From positions 62,001 through 126,000 of the forward strand of contig QNQO01001833.1 in assembly GCA_003290165.1 (NCBI GenBank): DNA of 64,000 nucleotides, written 5' to 3'. A program made the translations under genes and the position numbers. This document shows positions 1 through 11,973 of this stretch, piece by piece. Position 1 is the first letter of the stretch, and each line of letters opens with the position of its first letter. Below the pieces are notes generated by a model. The model saw only the letters and a list, made by a program, of their open reading frames with translations. It made no database searches and was not told the origin of the DNA. The DNA comes from Berberis thunbergii. Its lineage: Eukaryota > Streptophyta > Magnoliopsida > Ranunculales > Berberidaceae.

Positions 1-34
1 CCTCGCTGGTTTCCTCCACAACTAGAATTTCTCT
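1..34. mobile_element. Terminal fragment of a Mutator-type MITE, cut by the window edge
   Basis: Read on the minus strand, this end runs GAGAAATTCTAG and then a purine-rich stretch with AAACCAGCGAGG. The same ordered blocks form the end of the MITE at 19759-19896. Only one end is in the window, so length and target duplication cannot be seen. It lies about 1 kb upstream of the Tubby-like start codon. Confidence 0.5.
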
Positions 35-86
35 ATAATAAGTGATTTCTTTGTTTGGTTTTCCTGTATTTTGATTACAGTGGCGA

Positions 87-284
87 AGAAAGCTTAGTTC
101 ATCTCGCGATGATAACAACGCAAAAGCATGTTTTGATTTTGACACAATTGGAATTTCTTCTGTCTCAAAACTTTTCTTTTTCTTTTTGTTCAAAATTTTC
201 GATTATTTAGATGTTTTCTCTAATTGACTTATCTTCCAAATATTCTCTCCTATTTAGAGAAAGCTTAGCTTATCTCGCGAAGAT
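87..284. repeat. Pair of 27-bp direct repeats upstream of the Tubby-like gene
   Basis: A 27-bp motif occurs at 87-113 and again at 258-284 with only a few mismatches. Both copies contain AGAAAGCTTAG followed by ATCTCGCGA. The rest of 35-900 shows no protein coding; it is AT-rich DNA grading into a pyrimidine-rich leader that is probably promoter and 5' UTR. A CGCG core is a known binding-site type for plant CAMTA factors, but a regulatory role here is inference. Confidence 0.4.
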
Positions 285-905
285 GAACATGAAAACACTC
301 ACTCACTTGTTTTGATTCCCTAAAAAAAAAAATCGAAAAAGTGCGTAACCAACATACAAAACTTGGGATATATATTCTCATTGAAGACTATGCAACATCA
401 AAAAAATTGACAAATAAAAGATAAACATTTCCTCACGGCTTATCCATTTGGAATTTATTGCTCCATAATTAAAAATACATTCCCCTAAACTTCACCATCA
501 AAGTATTATTAATAGCTCTCAAATCTCAACCCAACATCTTCTCCAGATTCTCACTTTTCAAATCTCACAACACCCCAAGTGATCATAAGGAGAGAGATTC
601 GGACACAGAGATCGAAAACCCGAAAATTTCTCTTGCAATTCTCAGTAGATAGAGATTCCGAAAACAAAACTCTGGGTTCTTTCCCTTTCAAGCTGAGCTT
701 CCAATCGACCTGAATTTTTGTAGCGTTTAGTGTTTAGTGGAGACATCTGTTCTTGCTTTGTGGCGATTTCGAGTTAACAGCGTTGGGGTTTGATGGATTG
801 ATTGATTTTCACTTTTTCTTAAGGAGTGTTTGATGCGTTGAAGTAAACCAACCCATCGTGAAAGTTTCGTTTTTTTCTTCTGTAACGGGTCAATTCAGTA
901 TTGGT

Positions 906-930
906 AAAAAAAAAAAAAAAAAAAAAAAAA
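906..930 (+). repeat. 25-bp poly(A) run in the probable 5' UTR of the Tubby-like gene
   Basis: An uninterrupted run of 25 A sits about 135 bases before the predicted start codon. It is likely transcribed as leader, because pyrimidine-rich leader-like sequence precedes it. It could also mark an old retroposition junction, but no retroelement is recognisable next to it. Confidence 0.6.
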
Positions 931-1064
931 CGAGCTTTATGTGATTGAGTTTGTGTTACTCTTCAGACTCTCTGTTATTTGAGATTTTGAGGTCTGGGGT
1001 TTTGTTACAAGTAGAAAAGGAGGGATTTTGTGGGGATGTAGTGATTGGGGTTTGGAGGAATTTG

Positions 1065-3616
1065 ATGTCTATGAGGAGCATTGTTGAGGAAATGAGGGGA
1101 GAAATGGGGAGTGTGTCGTCAAGGAAGGGTTTGGAAATGAAGCTTAGTTATGGGTTAAGAACGAAATCATCGAGTAGGTTGGTGAGAGATGTGGGGGTTG
1201 TGCCAGTTGATGCTTTGAAGCAGAGCTGTTGGGCTAACATGCCACTTGAGCTGATGAGGGATGTGTTAATGAGGATAGAGGAGTCGGAGGAAGCGTGGCC
1301 GCCACGAAAGTATTTGACTGCTTGTGCTGGGGTTTGCAGGGGTTGGAGGGAGATCATGAAGGAGATTGTTAAGACCCCTGAGTTTTCTGGGCGGTTGACC
1401 TTTCCGATTTCATTGAAGCAGGTTCGAACTTTTTGTTATGTACTTGTGATTTTTTTTTTGATGTTGATATTATAAGCTCAATTATTTTCTTAGCTAATGT
1501 TATTCCAATTTATGTGCATTGTTGATTTACTAGATTTTGTGGTAGTTCGGTTACATGTATCATTATTGTGCATTGAAATTCATCTACATTCGATATCTTT
1601 ATGCAAGTTTCATAGGTGTTAATCTTTAATTGAAAGTGAAGTTTTTTGCTGGCTTAGAAGAATGTAAAGCAAAACAAAGCTAGGATTAATTTTACAGTAT
1701 CTTGTACGAATGGGTTCATCTCTGACAGAGCTTTTATTCATCCTAAAGCTCATCTTGGTCTTTGTTCTTTGAATGTATGTACATTTTGTTTAATATGGTT
1801 GAATTTTGTTTCAATTGAAAAACTATCATGGGAACATCCTTCCGCATTCAGTAAGTTGCACATATAGAAGGTATTGACATTTGCCAAAATTGACTCGTGA
1901 ACTCTCCATGAGAAATTCATTTATCAACCTCTTGCAATACATTAATTTCTCATGGAGCTCAAGAAACAAGGTATGCTCACGAGTGATTATGAAAAAAATT
2001 ATAGATTTTGCATGTGCAATCAAGTGAACATTAAGGATTTTCCTATAAATAAAATTTAATCCTAGAGGCTAGAGCACAACTGGTCTGAAGGAAACCATGT
2101 AAAAATAGGTTTGGAACCTGATTGGCATGCATAGTTTACGCAACAATCCAAAACCTAGATTTTAGCCTTTCTTCATCAATTATATTTGCTACTTCAATAC
2201 TGGAATATGGACATCCCATATAGCATGCCGTTGAGCTATAGATTTATATTGAACCATTTTATTAGATCAATTTGATTGTTGTTCACAGTTATGTTATCTC
2301 ATGAAACTATTACTTAATTTGGAAGTATATGCTCTTTACTTGATGAGATGGGTTATGGTATGCAGCCTGGACCACGGGATTCTTTAGTCCAGTGTTTCAT
2401 AAAGCGGAATCGAGCCAGCCAAACATATTATTTGTATCTTGGTTTGACTCAAGGTTAGTGTTGGGGTTTAGCAGAATTGTGTTTCCTAATTTTATTTTAT
2501 TTTTCCATTTCTGTTGAGGTGAAACATGTTATCCTTTTGTCCTTTATAAAAGTTTATTTGCTTGTCTGTTGCCATTGCAGCACTGACTGATAATGGCAAG
2601 TTCCTTCTTGCTGCACGCAAATTTAGGCGTACCACCTGTACAGACTATGTTATCTCTTTAGATGCAGATGACATGTCTAAGGGAAGTGGAACCTACATTG
2701 GGAAGTTGAGGTAAGCAACTGAACCTCATTTGACCAACTGTATATATGAAGTATGATATTCATGACCGCCACTTAAAATTTCTTACTTTTCTTAACAGAT
2801 CAAACTTTCTAGGAACGAAGTTTACGATTTTTGATGGTCAGCCTCCTCATGCTGGAGCAATGATTGCTAAAAGCTGCTCCCCTAGGCTGGTCGGTTTAAG
2901 ACAAGTTTCTCCTAGAGTACCAGCTGGAAACTACCCAGTGGCACACATTTCCTATGAGTTGAATGTTTTGGGTTCCAGGTGAGAAATCTGTTTATGCAAG
3001 ATTTTTCAAAATTAGAGGAGTTAGATTAGGCCTTAGTACCAATTGTAATTGAATTGTTGCTCTGTACTTTGTATGTTCTGATTTATGTAATTTTGTGTGA
3101 ATGAAATTATTGGAACTGATTTATGTACACTTTCTCTCTACCAGGGGTCCAAGAAGAATGCATTGTATTATGGATGCAATCCCTGCTTCTGCAGTTGAAC
3201 CAGGGGGTGTGGCCCTGACACAGACTGAATTTCCCCTTAGCAACCCAGATTCTTTACCATCGATACCATTTTTCACACCTAAATCTTCCCGCATGGGAAG
3301 TATCCGGTCAGGAAGTTTGGCAGGCCAGCAAGAAGGAACATTGGTATTAAAGAACAAGTCTCCTAGGTGGCATGAGCAACTGCAATGCTGGTGCCTTAAT
3401 TTTCGAGGTCGGGTGACAGTTGCTTCGGTGAAGAACTTTCAGCTTGTGGCTTCTTTAGAAAATGGACAAGCTAGTCAGGAATATGACAAAGTCATTCTCC
3501 AGTTTGGAAAAGTAGGGAAGGACTTGTTTACCATGGATTACCAATATCCAATTTCGGCATTCCAGGCATTTGCTATCTGCCTCAGCAGCTTTGACACTAA
3601 GATTGCTTGTGAATGA
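1065..3616 (+). CDS. TLP: Tubby-like F-box protein, five exons
   Basis: CDS is 1065-1421, 2366-2453, 2581-2710, 2799-2978 and 3145-3616, all with GT-AG introns in compatible phases, giving 408 residues, normal for plant Tubby-like proteins. The start is the first in-frame ATG ([10 protein letters not shown]); upstream in-frame codons have no ATG. An F-box lies at about residues 48-105 ([20 protein letters not shown]), followed by the tubby domain from about 118 to the end, which closes with the family signature [15 protein letters not shown]. In this family the F-box recruits SKP1/cullin ubiquitin ligases and the tubby barrel binds membrane phosphoinositides; plant members act in hormone and stress signalling. 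No frame break is seen. A donor-like CAACAG/GTACGA just after the stop could indicate a 3' UTR intron, which is unproven. Which family member it is cannot be decided by eye. Confidence 0.95.
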
Positions 3617-5692
3617 CTGACAACAGGTACGAATCTACTCTGAATACTGAATCCCCATCTCAATATTGGAAAAAATTGGACAAATCTTTATGCACTAGCT
3701 AGTTTACATGAAACTTGAAACATTATTCCTTTTAGTCACTTTTGAGTAGCAGAGTACATGCACATCCCTTATTGCAATGTCTATATTTTGGTCAAGTTTA
3801 GACTTGGGAAGTGTCTACTTCCCCTCTCTTGTGTAGACTACCAACTTTTTCAGATTTTCTCTTCCTTAATACATACATAAATGTTAATCAAAATAGCCAT
3901 TCTTTAATGACTTCCGCTTTTAATGAATTAATGCTTGGTTTACAAAGTAAAACCTCTAGTTTGTTAGGAAAGTAAAACTTTGACTTATTAATTTTGCTTT
4001 TTCAATTAACAACTATCTAAATTTAACTTTAAGAGGGAAAGGGATCTACATGTCACATCAAGACCACCTTGTCTACGTAGATGTTTTGGGAGGGGGCCAT
4101 ATGTTTCTGAATTATCTATCAATGACTTGAGTTGAAACACTCGACCTTTCATCCCAAGTTGCAAAGAGTTTGGAAGCAAAATTGGAAGGGACCATTGGTA
4201 GGAATAAGCATGTTACAGGCATAGTCACCCATCCGTATTGGTGATGGTGGAAATAGTAGTTGCAAAGGAGAATTCCAGAAGATGTGGACGGGCGCTTTCT
4301 TTTGCGAAATAAATCTGACATTATGTACATCTTAAAAGAGAGGTAGAGAGGCCCTGGAGATTGTTGATCTTGGATCGACGAGAATAGAAGGGGGAGGACA
4401 ATGGCATTAATCAATAGTTGCTCAAGAAAGAACTGCCCTTGAATCACAATTAATATGTAGGTTTTTTTAGTACTATTATGTTTTATCGCTATTACTTTCT
4501 TCTGTTTAGGGTGTATTCTTAGTGACTAAAGCCATGATGAAGCCTAAAACTAAAACTTGATTATGTCCCATGTACTCGGAATCACGAACTTGAAAGATAT
4601 ATGGTGGTAATGGAATACTCTTTAAACCTTAGTTGTTGATCTTCCCTAATTGGCAGGACATGTCCTTGCCTACCGGGAAAGACTGCTACCCTTTAGTTAT
4701 GATAGGGCGATATGCCACTTAATATGCCTTTGATGCTACATTTCACGTGTTCAATACCCCATTCGACCTACTAATTATGCATTTTGCCACTATCTATTTG
4801 CTTTTATACTTGCTCTTCTTTTGAATCAATATCCATCTTTCCAGTCTCTTGTGTGGTTGTCAACTGCTTACATGGGTTGCATTATCCAACTCTTTCGTAT
4901 TAGGATTTTCAGCTATTGCTCATGTGAGACACATCACTGTTTCAGTTATATATGTTTGAAAGTTGATGTTATCATAATTTCTCCTGTAAAATTTAGATAA
5001 ACTAATTCCCATTCTTTTCTTTTAGCAACCAACTCTGCTCTTCATAGAGGATCCAATGATCATTATTTCTTTGGAAGGTGGAGTTACATGCTACTACTGA
5101 TAACCGAGGGCTAAAAGCATAGAATCCGTTGGCTGTCAAATCTGTATGTGACGGCCATTTCCAGAGTGCATGTTTCTATTTCATTTTCCGTACATATAAC
5201 TATTTGAAAATGAATCAGTTACCTCTAGCCTATGGTTTGCACTTTCAGGAAATTCCTCGTTTTGCTGTTTATGTTGATTGTTTCATATGGCACACAAGTT
5301 GTTATTTAATGATTAGATCGTTTTAACTCAATGTAGATCTTAAACAACATTTCATGTTTGTAGATAGCGCAAGCGTTAGTCATGTGGTTGGGAGGCAATT
5401 ACAATCGCCACCCCAATACTCCGTTTGTTACAACAACTTCATGATATTCGATCGAGTTAACGACCGCCAAATAACATAGAACTAGTGAGATTTGAGTTAT
5501 TTAATGACGAAAGGCTGGTTTTTCTTTTATGAAAGAAATAACTTAGTTGCGTTATTGATTAAAGTTGATGAGAACAAAAGAGCTTGGGTAATTCATGGAA
5601 ATTTTACAAACATTATATTGTTAAATTTCAAACATATGTTGGCATGGACGCTTCCAAGGTGCCCCGCCTCAAAATATTTTTTTAGCATTATA
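3617..5692. other. Tubby-like gene 3' UTR and intergenic DNA
   Basis: No convincing coding region is seen; open frames here are short and lack known motifs. A 28-bp stretch at about 4199-4226 (starting TAGGAATAAGCATGTT) recurs at about 9164-9191 with one mismatch, so part of this DNA belongs to a dispersed repeat. A pyrimidine tract ending in AG near 5025 could be the acceptor of a 3' UTR intron. Confidence 0.4.
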
Positions 5693-5970
5693 GGATGTGT
5701 TTAGTTGCATGAAATGCTATGTTATGAGAATTCATGAGGGGATTTCTATATATTAAGCTAATTTGAGATATTATTTCACATTCACTATTTGATTTTGTGA
5801 TTAATGGTGAAAATAAAAGTCTCATGAACATGATAATCACATTTCTTAGGTGATCAAGGAGTGTGATTTTCATTTTCACCGTTAATTATAAATCAAATAA
5901 TAGATGTGGAGTAATATATCAATTTAGCTTAAAATGTACGAGTCTTCTTATAGATTTCCACAAACACACC
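5693..5970. mobile_element. Decayed Tourist-like foldback MITE
   Basis: The left end GGATGTGTTTAGTTGCAT and the right end CAAACACACC are inverted relatives of the better-preserved MITE at 18685-19013 and of the split copy at 30998-36909. The interior folds back on itself around 5840. The flanking 3-bp duplication is no longer intact, so this is the oldest of the three copies. Confidence 0.65.
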
Positions 5971-6591
5971 GTCAGAGTTACGGCGCTATGCCTTAAGTGA
6001 GAGCGCCAGGTATTGGGGGCGTAAATATCACTTTTTTCTCAATAAAAATAAAATAAATAATAATAAGTAAATTAGTCTAGATTATTAATAAATTTATTTA
6101 ATAGCAATATAAATCACCAACTAAAGAGATTTAAGCAGGTGGAAATAAAGATAATGAAATTTGCTCACGGGTAATTTTTTTTTCTCCATCAGGATTTTGT
6201 AACAGGCGCTAGAAAACCTCCTTAACGCCTTGCAACGCGATATGCATACCAAACAAACTCAAATGCAAAATTATTTTTAATAAATATGGAAGGGCTCTAT
6301 AACTCCGCTCGCTGTGCAAAGAAAAAAAAAATTACTGTGCTGACAAAAAAAATTTCGTTTAGTGTTCTTTATAAGTTAATAAATGTCTCACTGTTACGTG
6401 CCTAACCAAGTACTATTCTCTTGGAACGAATATAATTCAATCATATTAAGATGATTTTCAAACTTTTTTTTTAAACGCAAACAAAGTTTTTATTGATCCC
6501 AGAACATCACAATCCATTAAACGCTTCTTCTAAGAGGGCTCGAATCTTGGACATGTTCTACCTGTAAAAAGTCTACGAACTAAGCTAGTAT
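5971..6591. other. Intergenic DNA, nothing recognised
   Basis: AT-rich DNA without a supported gene or a clear repeat structure. Confidence 0.4.
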
Positions 6592-8490
6592 CTTGTCGGT
6601 TTATAAGGAAAATTATTGAAGAATTGTATTATTATTTTTGTTGTTTCTTAATTGAATACAAGCTTATATAAGCTAACTTTTAACTAACTTTGTGGAAATA
6701 AGGAAATTTAAAATTTACTATATAAAATAGAGTTTTATTCCGACTCGAGCAAAAATCAAAAGAATCAAATAGAGCCATAGAAAATCTATATGTAATCTAG
6801 ATCAATACATACACGACTCTACCTAAGAAAAAACTTTCAATTTACTTTACTTCTTTAACTATTCTAACCTTCTTATTCTACATTTATTACTTTTGTATTT
6901 TATTTCTTGTAGAGGTGATTCAATCTTGGACTTGGGTTTGGTTATGTTTATGCAAGCTCTATATATTCTAACACGCCCTCGCAAGCTGGACATGTAGACA
7001 CAGATGAAATGTGCAGTTTGGAGGAAACTTTGAAGTCTAATATGATGAAGAAATCATGACTGTCGAGTGAAGCTGCTAATGGTTCGACTCGAGTAAGCAT
7101 GATTGTTGAATTCTGGATAAAATTCAGGAAAATTTTCTAGATAATTCTTGTATGAAGAAATCAACGAGCTAACAACTAATGGTTCGACTCGAGGCAGCAT
7201 GACTCTCCAATTTTGATAATTTTAGTATGAAGAAATCATGACAGTTGAATGAACTGCTAATGGTTAGACTTGAATCAGCATGACTCTCTCTCAGCGCAAA
7301 TATCGAAAAATTGTTGAGCACAAATGTTGGTATTGCTCAGCATTGCTGTTGGTATTTTTTTTTAAATTGCTCAACAAAAATGTTGGTATTGTTCAGCAAT
7401 GGTGTTGGATTGCCCAACATTAGTGCTGGTATTGCTCAGCATTGGTGCTGGTATTATTTTTTGTGGAGTTTGTGTAGTGGTACAGAGTAAAGCTCGGGAT
7501 GCAGATAGTGGAAAGAACTTTTGAATTCATGTTTCTTCTTTCTTTTTCTCTTTCTTCTTCCTCACGACTTCTCTGTGTTTCTCTGCGAAGCTGTTGTGTG
7601 ATCGAGCTCCTGTACTTGCGAGAGATAATGCAAAAAAATGGAGGAGGCAAGTGGTGGCTATTGTGTGACCTCCTCTGTTGTGTTTGTTGGTTGTTTTGGC
7701 TGAGCAAGAGAGAAACAGAGACGATGGTTTCGGGTATGTGTGTGGTTGATGGAGTCTCTGATTGGCGTTGGTGGAGAATGGAAGTCGATACAGTGGTCGG
7801 TTTTCGCAATGAAAGAGTGGCGTTGCTGCGAGTTCTATGTTGCGACATGATTGGCTGTGAAGTTGCAAGGACGGCGACGGTAAACTTGCTACAACTGTAT
7901 GTATGGGTTTTGTGCGGGATTTCACGATCGAAATAGGGAAGGCTTGGTTGCCAAAGCTTTGTGGACGGCGGCCAATGGTACTCTATTTTATTATATTATA
8001 ATGATGATGAAACTCTGAGGTTATGAACAAAAGAGATTGTGAAAGATGTATTGAGGTGAATTGCAGGTTGTTTGCGTTTGAATGTGACAGTAAAGAAATC
8101 TCTCATTCTTGGATGTTTTGCTTTGAAGGTGACGGTTTTGTTGTTCCGTGAATTCTCGTAATTGCTAACTGAATCGCAAGTTGTTGATTGCGTGAAGAAG
8201 GTTAACTGATTGGATAAAAGATTACTGATTGTGTGACTATTGGTAAATTCTATTGCAGAGTGTGATTTCTTTTCCTCGCCTCTTGCGTTTATGATCAAAG
8301 TGCATAGTCATTGGAGGTGGGAAAGAGTTTGATCCCCGAATTTTTAGGTCACCAAATAAAGTTACTTGATCTGAAGAAAATAATGGAAGAATTATATTAT
8401 TATTTTTGTTGTATAAGCTAACTTTTACATAACTTTGTAGAAACAAAAAACTTAAAACTCACTATAAAAATAGAGTTTTATTCTGACTCT
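6592..8490 (-). mobile_element. Remnant of a non-autonomous LTR element (tentative)
   Basis: A block of about 140 bp at 6592-6750 recurs in the same orientation at about 8365-8490; both contain ATTATTATTTTTGTTG and ATAGAGTTTTATTC. On the minus strand a polypurine-like GAGGGCG stands next to TGTTAGAATATA at about 6973, the usual look of a polypurine tract beside an LTR start. No gag or pol coding is visible between the repeats. A 7311-7458 stretch repeats short ATTGCTCAGCATTGG-like units. The open frames here on both strands are low in information and are not called genes. Confidence 0.35.
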
Positions 8491-8566
8491 TTTTTTTTTA
8501 ACTCGTCTTTTTTTATCCTTGAACCTCTCCAACTTTTTTTCTATTTTTGTTTTACCCTTAACCTCC

Positions 8567-9160
8567 CCACCCCATGCCTCATGCCTCTGGCCAGGTTCGT
8601 ATTTGTGACGTGTGATTTCATTCGTCATACATCTACCAACTCAGCCAGTATACATTTTGCTCGTGATTTTCACTTTAAGTAAAGCATTCACTTGTTTTTA
8701 CCACCCCATGCCCCATGCCTCTTGCCAGGTTCGTATTTGTGATGTGTGATTTCATCCGCCATACCTCTACCAACTCAGTCGGTATACATTTGGCTCGTGA
8801 TTTTCACTTTAAGTAAAGCATTCACCTGTTTTTACTATACTTGAAGAATAATACATAAGTAAACTATATCATTCAATTTTAACATTATGTTTTTGAGTCC
8901 CTCCAACACCATGTTTACGAATCACTCCAACACTATGTTTTTAAATCCCAACTCATCCATATACCTTTGGCTCGTGATTTTCACTTTAAGTAAAGCATTC
9001 ACCTGTTTTTACTATAATTGAAGAATAATACATACGTAAACTATATCATTCTATTTTCACATTATGTTTCGAATCACTCCAACACTATGCCTTACGAATC
9101 ACTCCGGCACTATGCTTTTGAATCCTTCCAATACCATGTTTGCAAATCCCTTCCAACACT
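8567..9160. repeat. Tandem repeats: about 134-bp units, then about 23-bp units
   Basis: A unit beginning CCCCATGCC and containing CTCGTGATTTTCACTTTAAG starts near 8569, again near 8703, and in part near 8963. Between and after these, short units of the form AATCACTCCAACACTATG repeat several times (8890-8945, 9068-9160). No coding potential is supported. Confidence 0.7.
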
Positions 9161-9264
9161 TTGTAGGAATAAGCATGTTGCAGGCATAGTCAAAATTTCA
9201 TGATACATAGGGTTGCGCTATTGAGAGATGTTACAAAACTGATGAAAACACAAACATTGTATCG

Positions 9265-10198
9265 TCACGCCAATTCTTGAATCTGAATAATGCTTCTTCT
9301 CCTGGTGTTATATTTAATGTCGTTTCGAATCTTGTATATCACCCATTCTTGAACCTGCACCCAAATAATAATATATAACAAAAAGAAAATGGAAGAAAAA
9401 CCTCTAACAAGGATGAAAAGACTGCAATGGAGATTAGAAAACATGGCAAATAAATTACCTTATTTCCTTCATCATCAGTGTAAGAAGAAAGGATGTACTC
9501 ATACATGATCCAAAAAGTTCTTAATTCTATCTCAGGTGATTTCTTCTTGTTTAAATTACGAATAAATGCGCGAGTTTTCTTGAAACCAACTACATTGCCG
9601 CATGGATCAAAACACTTCTCTTCTTTGGACATGTCGACTTTCCACCAACCTTGTCGATCTGAAACCTCAATTTCCTCTTCGTGCCTTCTCAATGCGTAAA
9701 AGTAATTCTCATCAATGAATTGGCTCTTATCTACACAACAAAATTATATCAGTTAAATTTGATGACTGCATAGCAATCAATCCAGAGAAACCCTTTAGCA
9801 ATTTTAGCACAGAAGAACAACCAACCTATCATGTAAACAAGTTCTTTTCAGGATAATAAAGCAAAGAGCACAGAGCATTCCATTTATCACAAGTTCTTAT
9901 GTTAAAAAAACAAATAAATAAATACTTACTAGGCAAATTGACAATACGGAATTTTCATCTTACAGACAATGGAGTACTTACTAGGCAAACTCCATGGTAC
10001 ATAGTTGAAGACAATATTATCTCCATCCATAATCGCATCGTGACAAAAGCTTGGTGATTGCACCTTAGCCATTAGTAATAGAATCAATTCATGGTCGTGA
10101 GGAACGAATCGGATACCAACAGGTAACAATCCTTCTTTCTCCATTGTTTGCTTGATCTCTTCAACAATTGCTGTTTGTAATGTGTCTTCCCTCTCCAT
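9265..10198 (-). CDS. Short, divergent NAC-domain protein, three exons
   Basis: CDS on the minus strand is 10198-9982, 9730-9459 and 9354-9265, with GT-AG introns and matching phases, giving 192 residues. The start is the first in-frame ATG after an upstream stop. NAC subdomains appear in order: A (LPVGIRFVPHDHELILLL), B (IVFNYVPWSLP), C (ENYFYALRRHEE then GWWKVD), D (GNVVGFKKTRAFI then FWIMYEYIL) and E (VQEWVIYKI). NAC proteins are plant DNA-binding transcription factors that dimerise through this domain. This one ends about 20 residues after subdomain E, so it lacks the usual C-terminal activation region, and it is divergent: GIRF for GFRF, and GWWK for GYWK. It could act as a dominant-negative partner or be a decaying copy, but no frame break is present. 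Motif order and splice sites make the family call secure; function is inference. Confidence 0.78.
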
Positions 10199-10306
10199 AT
10201 CTGTTGTTGTTTGCTTTTCCTCTATGGTTGATGTATGTTCCAAGCTTACAGTTGTTTGTAATGTGTCCCAATTCTCAGTGTTGGTCGATCTCTGCTTATT
10301 ACTCTA

Positions 10307-10314
10307 TTAATATA
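10307..10314 (-). promoter_or_regulatory. Possible TATA box of the NAC-type gene
   Basis: On the minus strand TATATTAA lies about 110 bases upstream of the predicted ATG, a plausible distance for a plant TATA box with a short leader. There is no independent evidence of transcription. Confidence 0.35.
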
Positions 10315-10840
10315 GAGAATGACTGAAAGTTGGCGGCTGTTTTCCTTGTTGAATTAGGACTACAAATTCAACCTTAATTTTCACAAATTTTATCTTATCA
10401 ACATCCTAATATATATAAAATATTATTTTCATCCATTTAGAGATTATTACATATAGTGATTATTGTCAATTTTTTTTAGTAAAAGTAATTTTCACGGCAG
10501 TTTCAAATTCCAAGTTTTTATATTATATATATGTTCAATTCGGTGTTCCTTGTTTGGATACATGGAAATTTAATGTTCCTATTGCATCATCCAAGAGTGC
10601 TAAGTTTTTATTTCTACGCTTTGGAGTTGAACTCTATAATCCTCGTGACCAATTATGCAGTAAAGAATGTTGGGTTTAACTTCTAGTTTTTCTAAGATCG
10701 GCCTAGAACTATTTCAGTCCATCAGCCAGTGAATAACAGACTTAGCTAAGAATTCTAAAGATAGAATAGGTTTAAAGAAGGTGGAGGAAAGATGGGAAGT
10801 AAATAAATTAACTGCTTCTACAAAATTCTAGGGTTGATTG

Positions 10841-11064
10841 TATTGAGAATATATTACGAATATCCTGATTGATTGGGAATATTTGTATTAGGAAAGTTGC
10901 TTATAGAGTCAATATTGTATAATAGTTTTAAGGAAATTAGCAGATTATATTGTGAATATTCTCTCAATATTCTCTGGATTAGTTTGTATATAAACAGGTG
11001 ATTGTGAATGAGAAAGATAACACAATACACACAAATCATTTCCTTTGTGTCTAACAATTTATCA
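10841..11064 (+). repeat. Copia left LTR
   Basis: 224 bp, one difference from the right LTR (C in TTTCCTTTGTG against T). The end at ATTTATCA is set by the shared sequence of both LTRs and by the GATTG duplication. Confidence 0.9.
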
Positions 11065-11973
11065 AATGAAAAGGGTTTCTTTGAATAAGAAGGAACGCAG
11101 AAGAAGAACCTCGGCCTGATCGACGAACTTGTGCGATTCAGATCTGAATCAGTTCAGATCTGATTGAAACTCTAATCGATCCTGATCGAAGCTCCAGGAA
11201 CCTGATCGATTTTAATCGATCCTAATCGACAAACCGAACCTTTCGGCTTCCATTGCCGAACTGAACTGAACCTTCCTTACTCTGTCTCTGTAGAAGAGAA
11301 GAAACCACCATCAATCATCATCAATGATCGAACCACCATCGACCATCATCATCAAACCAACATAGATCATCATCGCCATCAGAAATCATCTCGATCATAC
11401 AAAGATCAATTCATCATCATACAAAGATCAATCACTGATCAATCATCATCGTTGAGCAATCTTCATCAACAAAGAAATCTAACCGATCATCAGATCCATC
11501 AACACAGATCGATGAACTCATATCGTTTCTGATCTTCAACAATATTACACAACAATAAGGCCACCATCAAGCATAAATCGAACACCATCAATCTCCTCGC
11601 CTTGGTCGTCACCGGCTATTAACAGAGACGTGAAGAAGTGGAAGAAGACGTGAAGAAATCACAGACTCCTTTCTCTGTCTTCTTCCTCTCATTTCTCTGT
11701 CTCAGCGAGAAGAGATCAGCAGAAGCAGCTTTCCTTCTTTCCTTCTTTCTGCGTTTCTCTGTAATTTTTTTTTTTGTTTCTCTGTTTGTGTAATGCATCA
11801 TTAAAAGAAAGAAAAGAAAAGAAAAGAAACGAAAAAAAGGGAATATATTAAAAAAAAAAAAAAAAAAACATCTCTGTTTATCTGCGTGAGGAGCAGTCAG
11901 AGCTGCAGGAGTGACTTTGATACAACTTTGATACTTTCTGCGGCGGTTTGAGATTTCTCTGTGAACACCGCTC
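11065..11973 (+). other. Copia leader region, gag largely deleted
   Basis: This holds GATC-rich sequence (11140-11230), ATC/CAT-rich low-complexity sequence (11300-11580), pyrimidine-rich DNA and an A-rich run near 11850. No gag nucleocapsid or zinc-knuckle coding is found. The first coding sequence at 11974 begins with residues that normally follow the zinc knuckle, so the deletion or replacement covers most of gag. Confidence 0.6.

Noticed and set aside
7420..7936. Overlapping sense and antisense frames of 130-145 codons
   Set aside because: Pyrimidine-biased sequence open on both strands, without motifs; probably part of a decayed LTR element.
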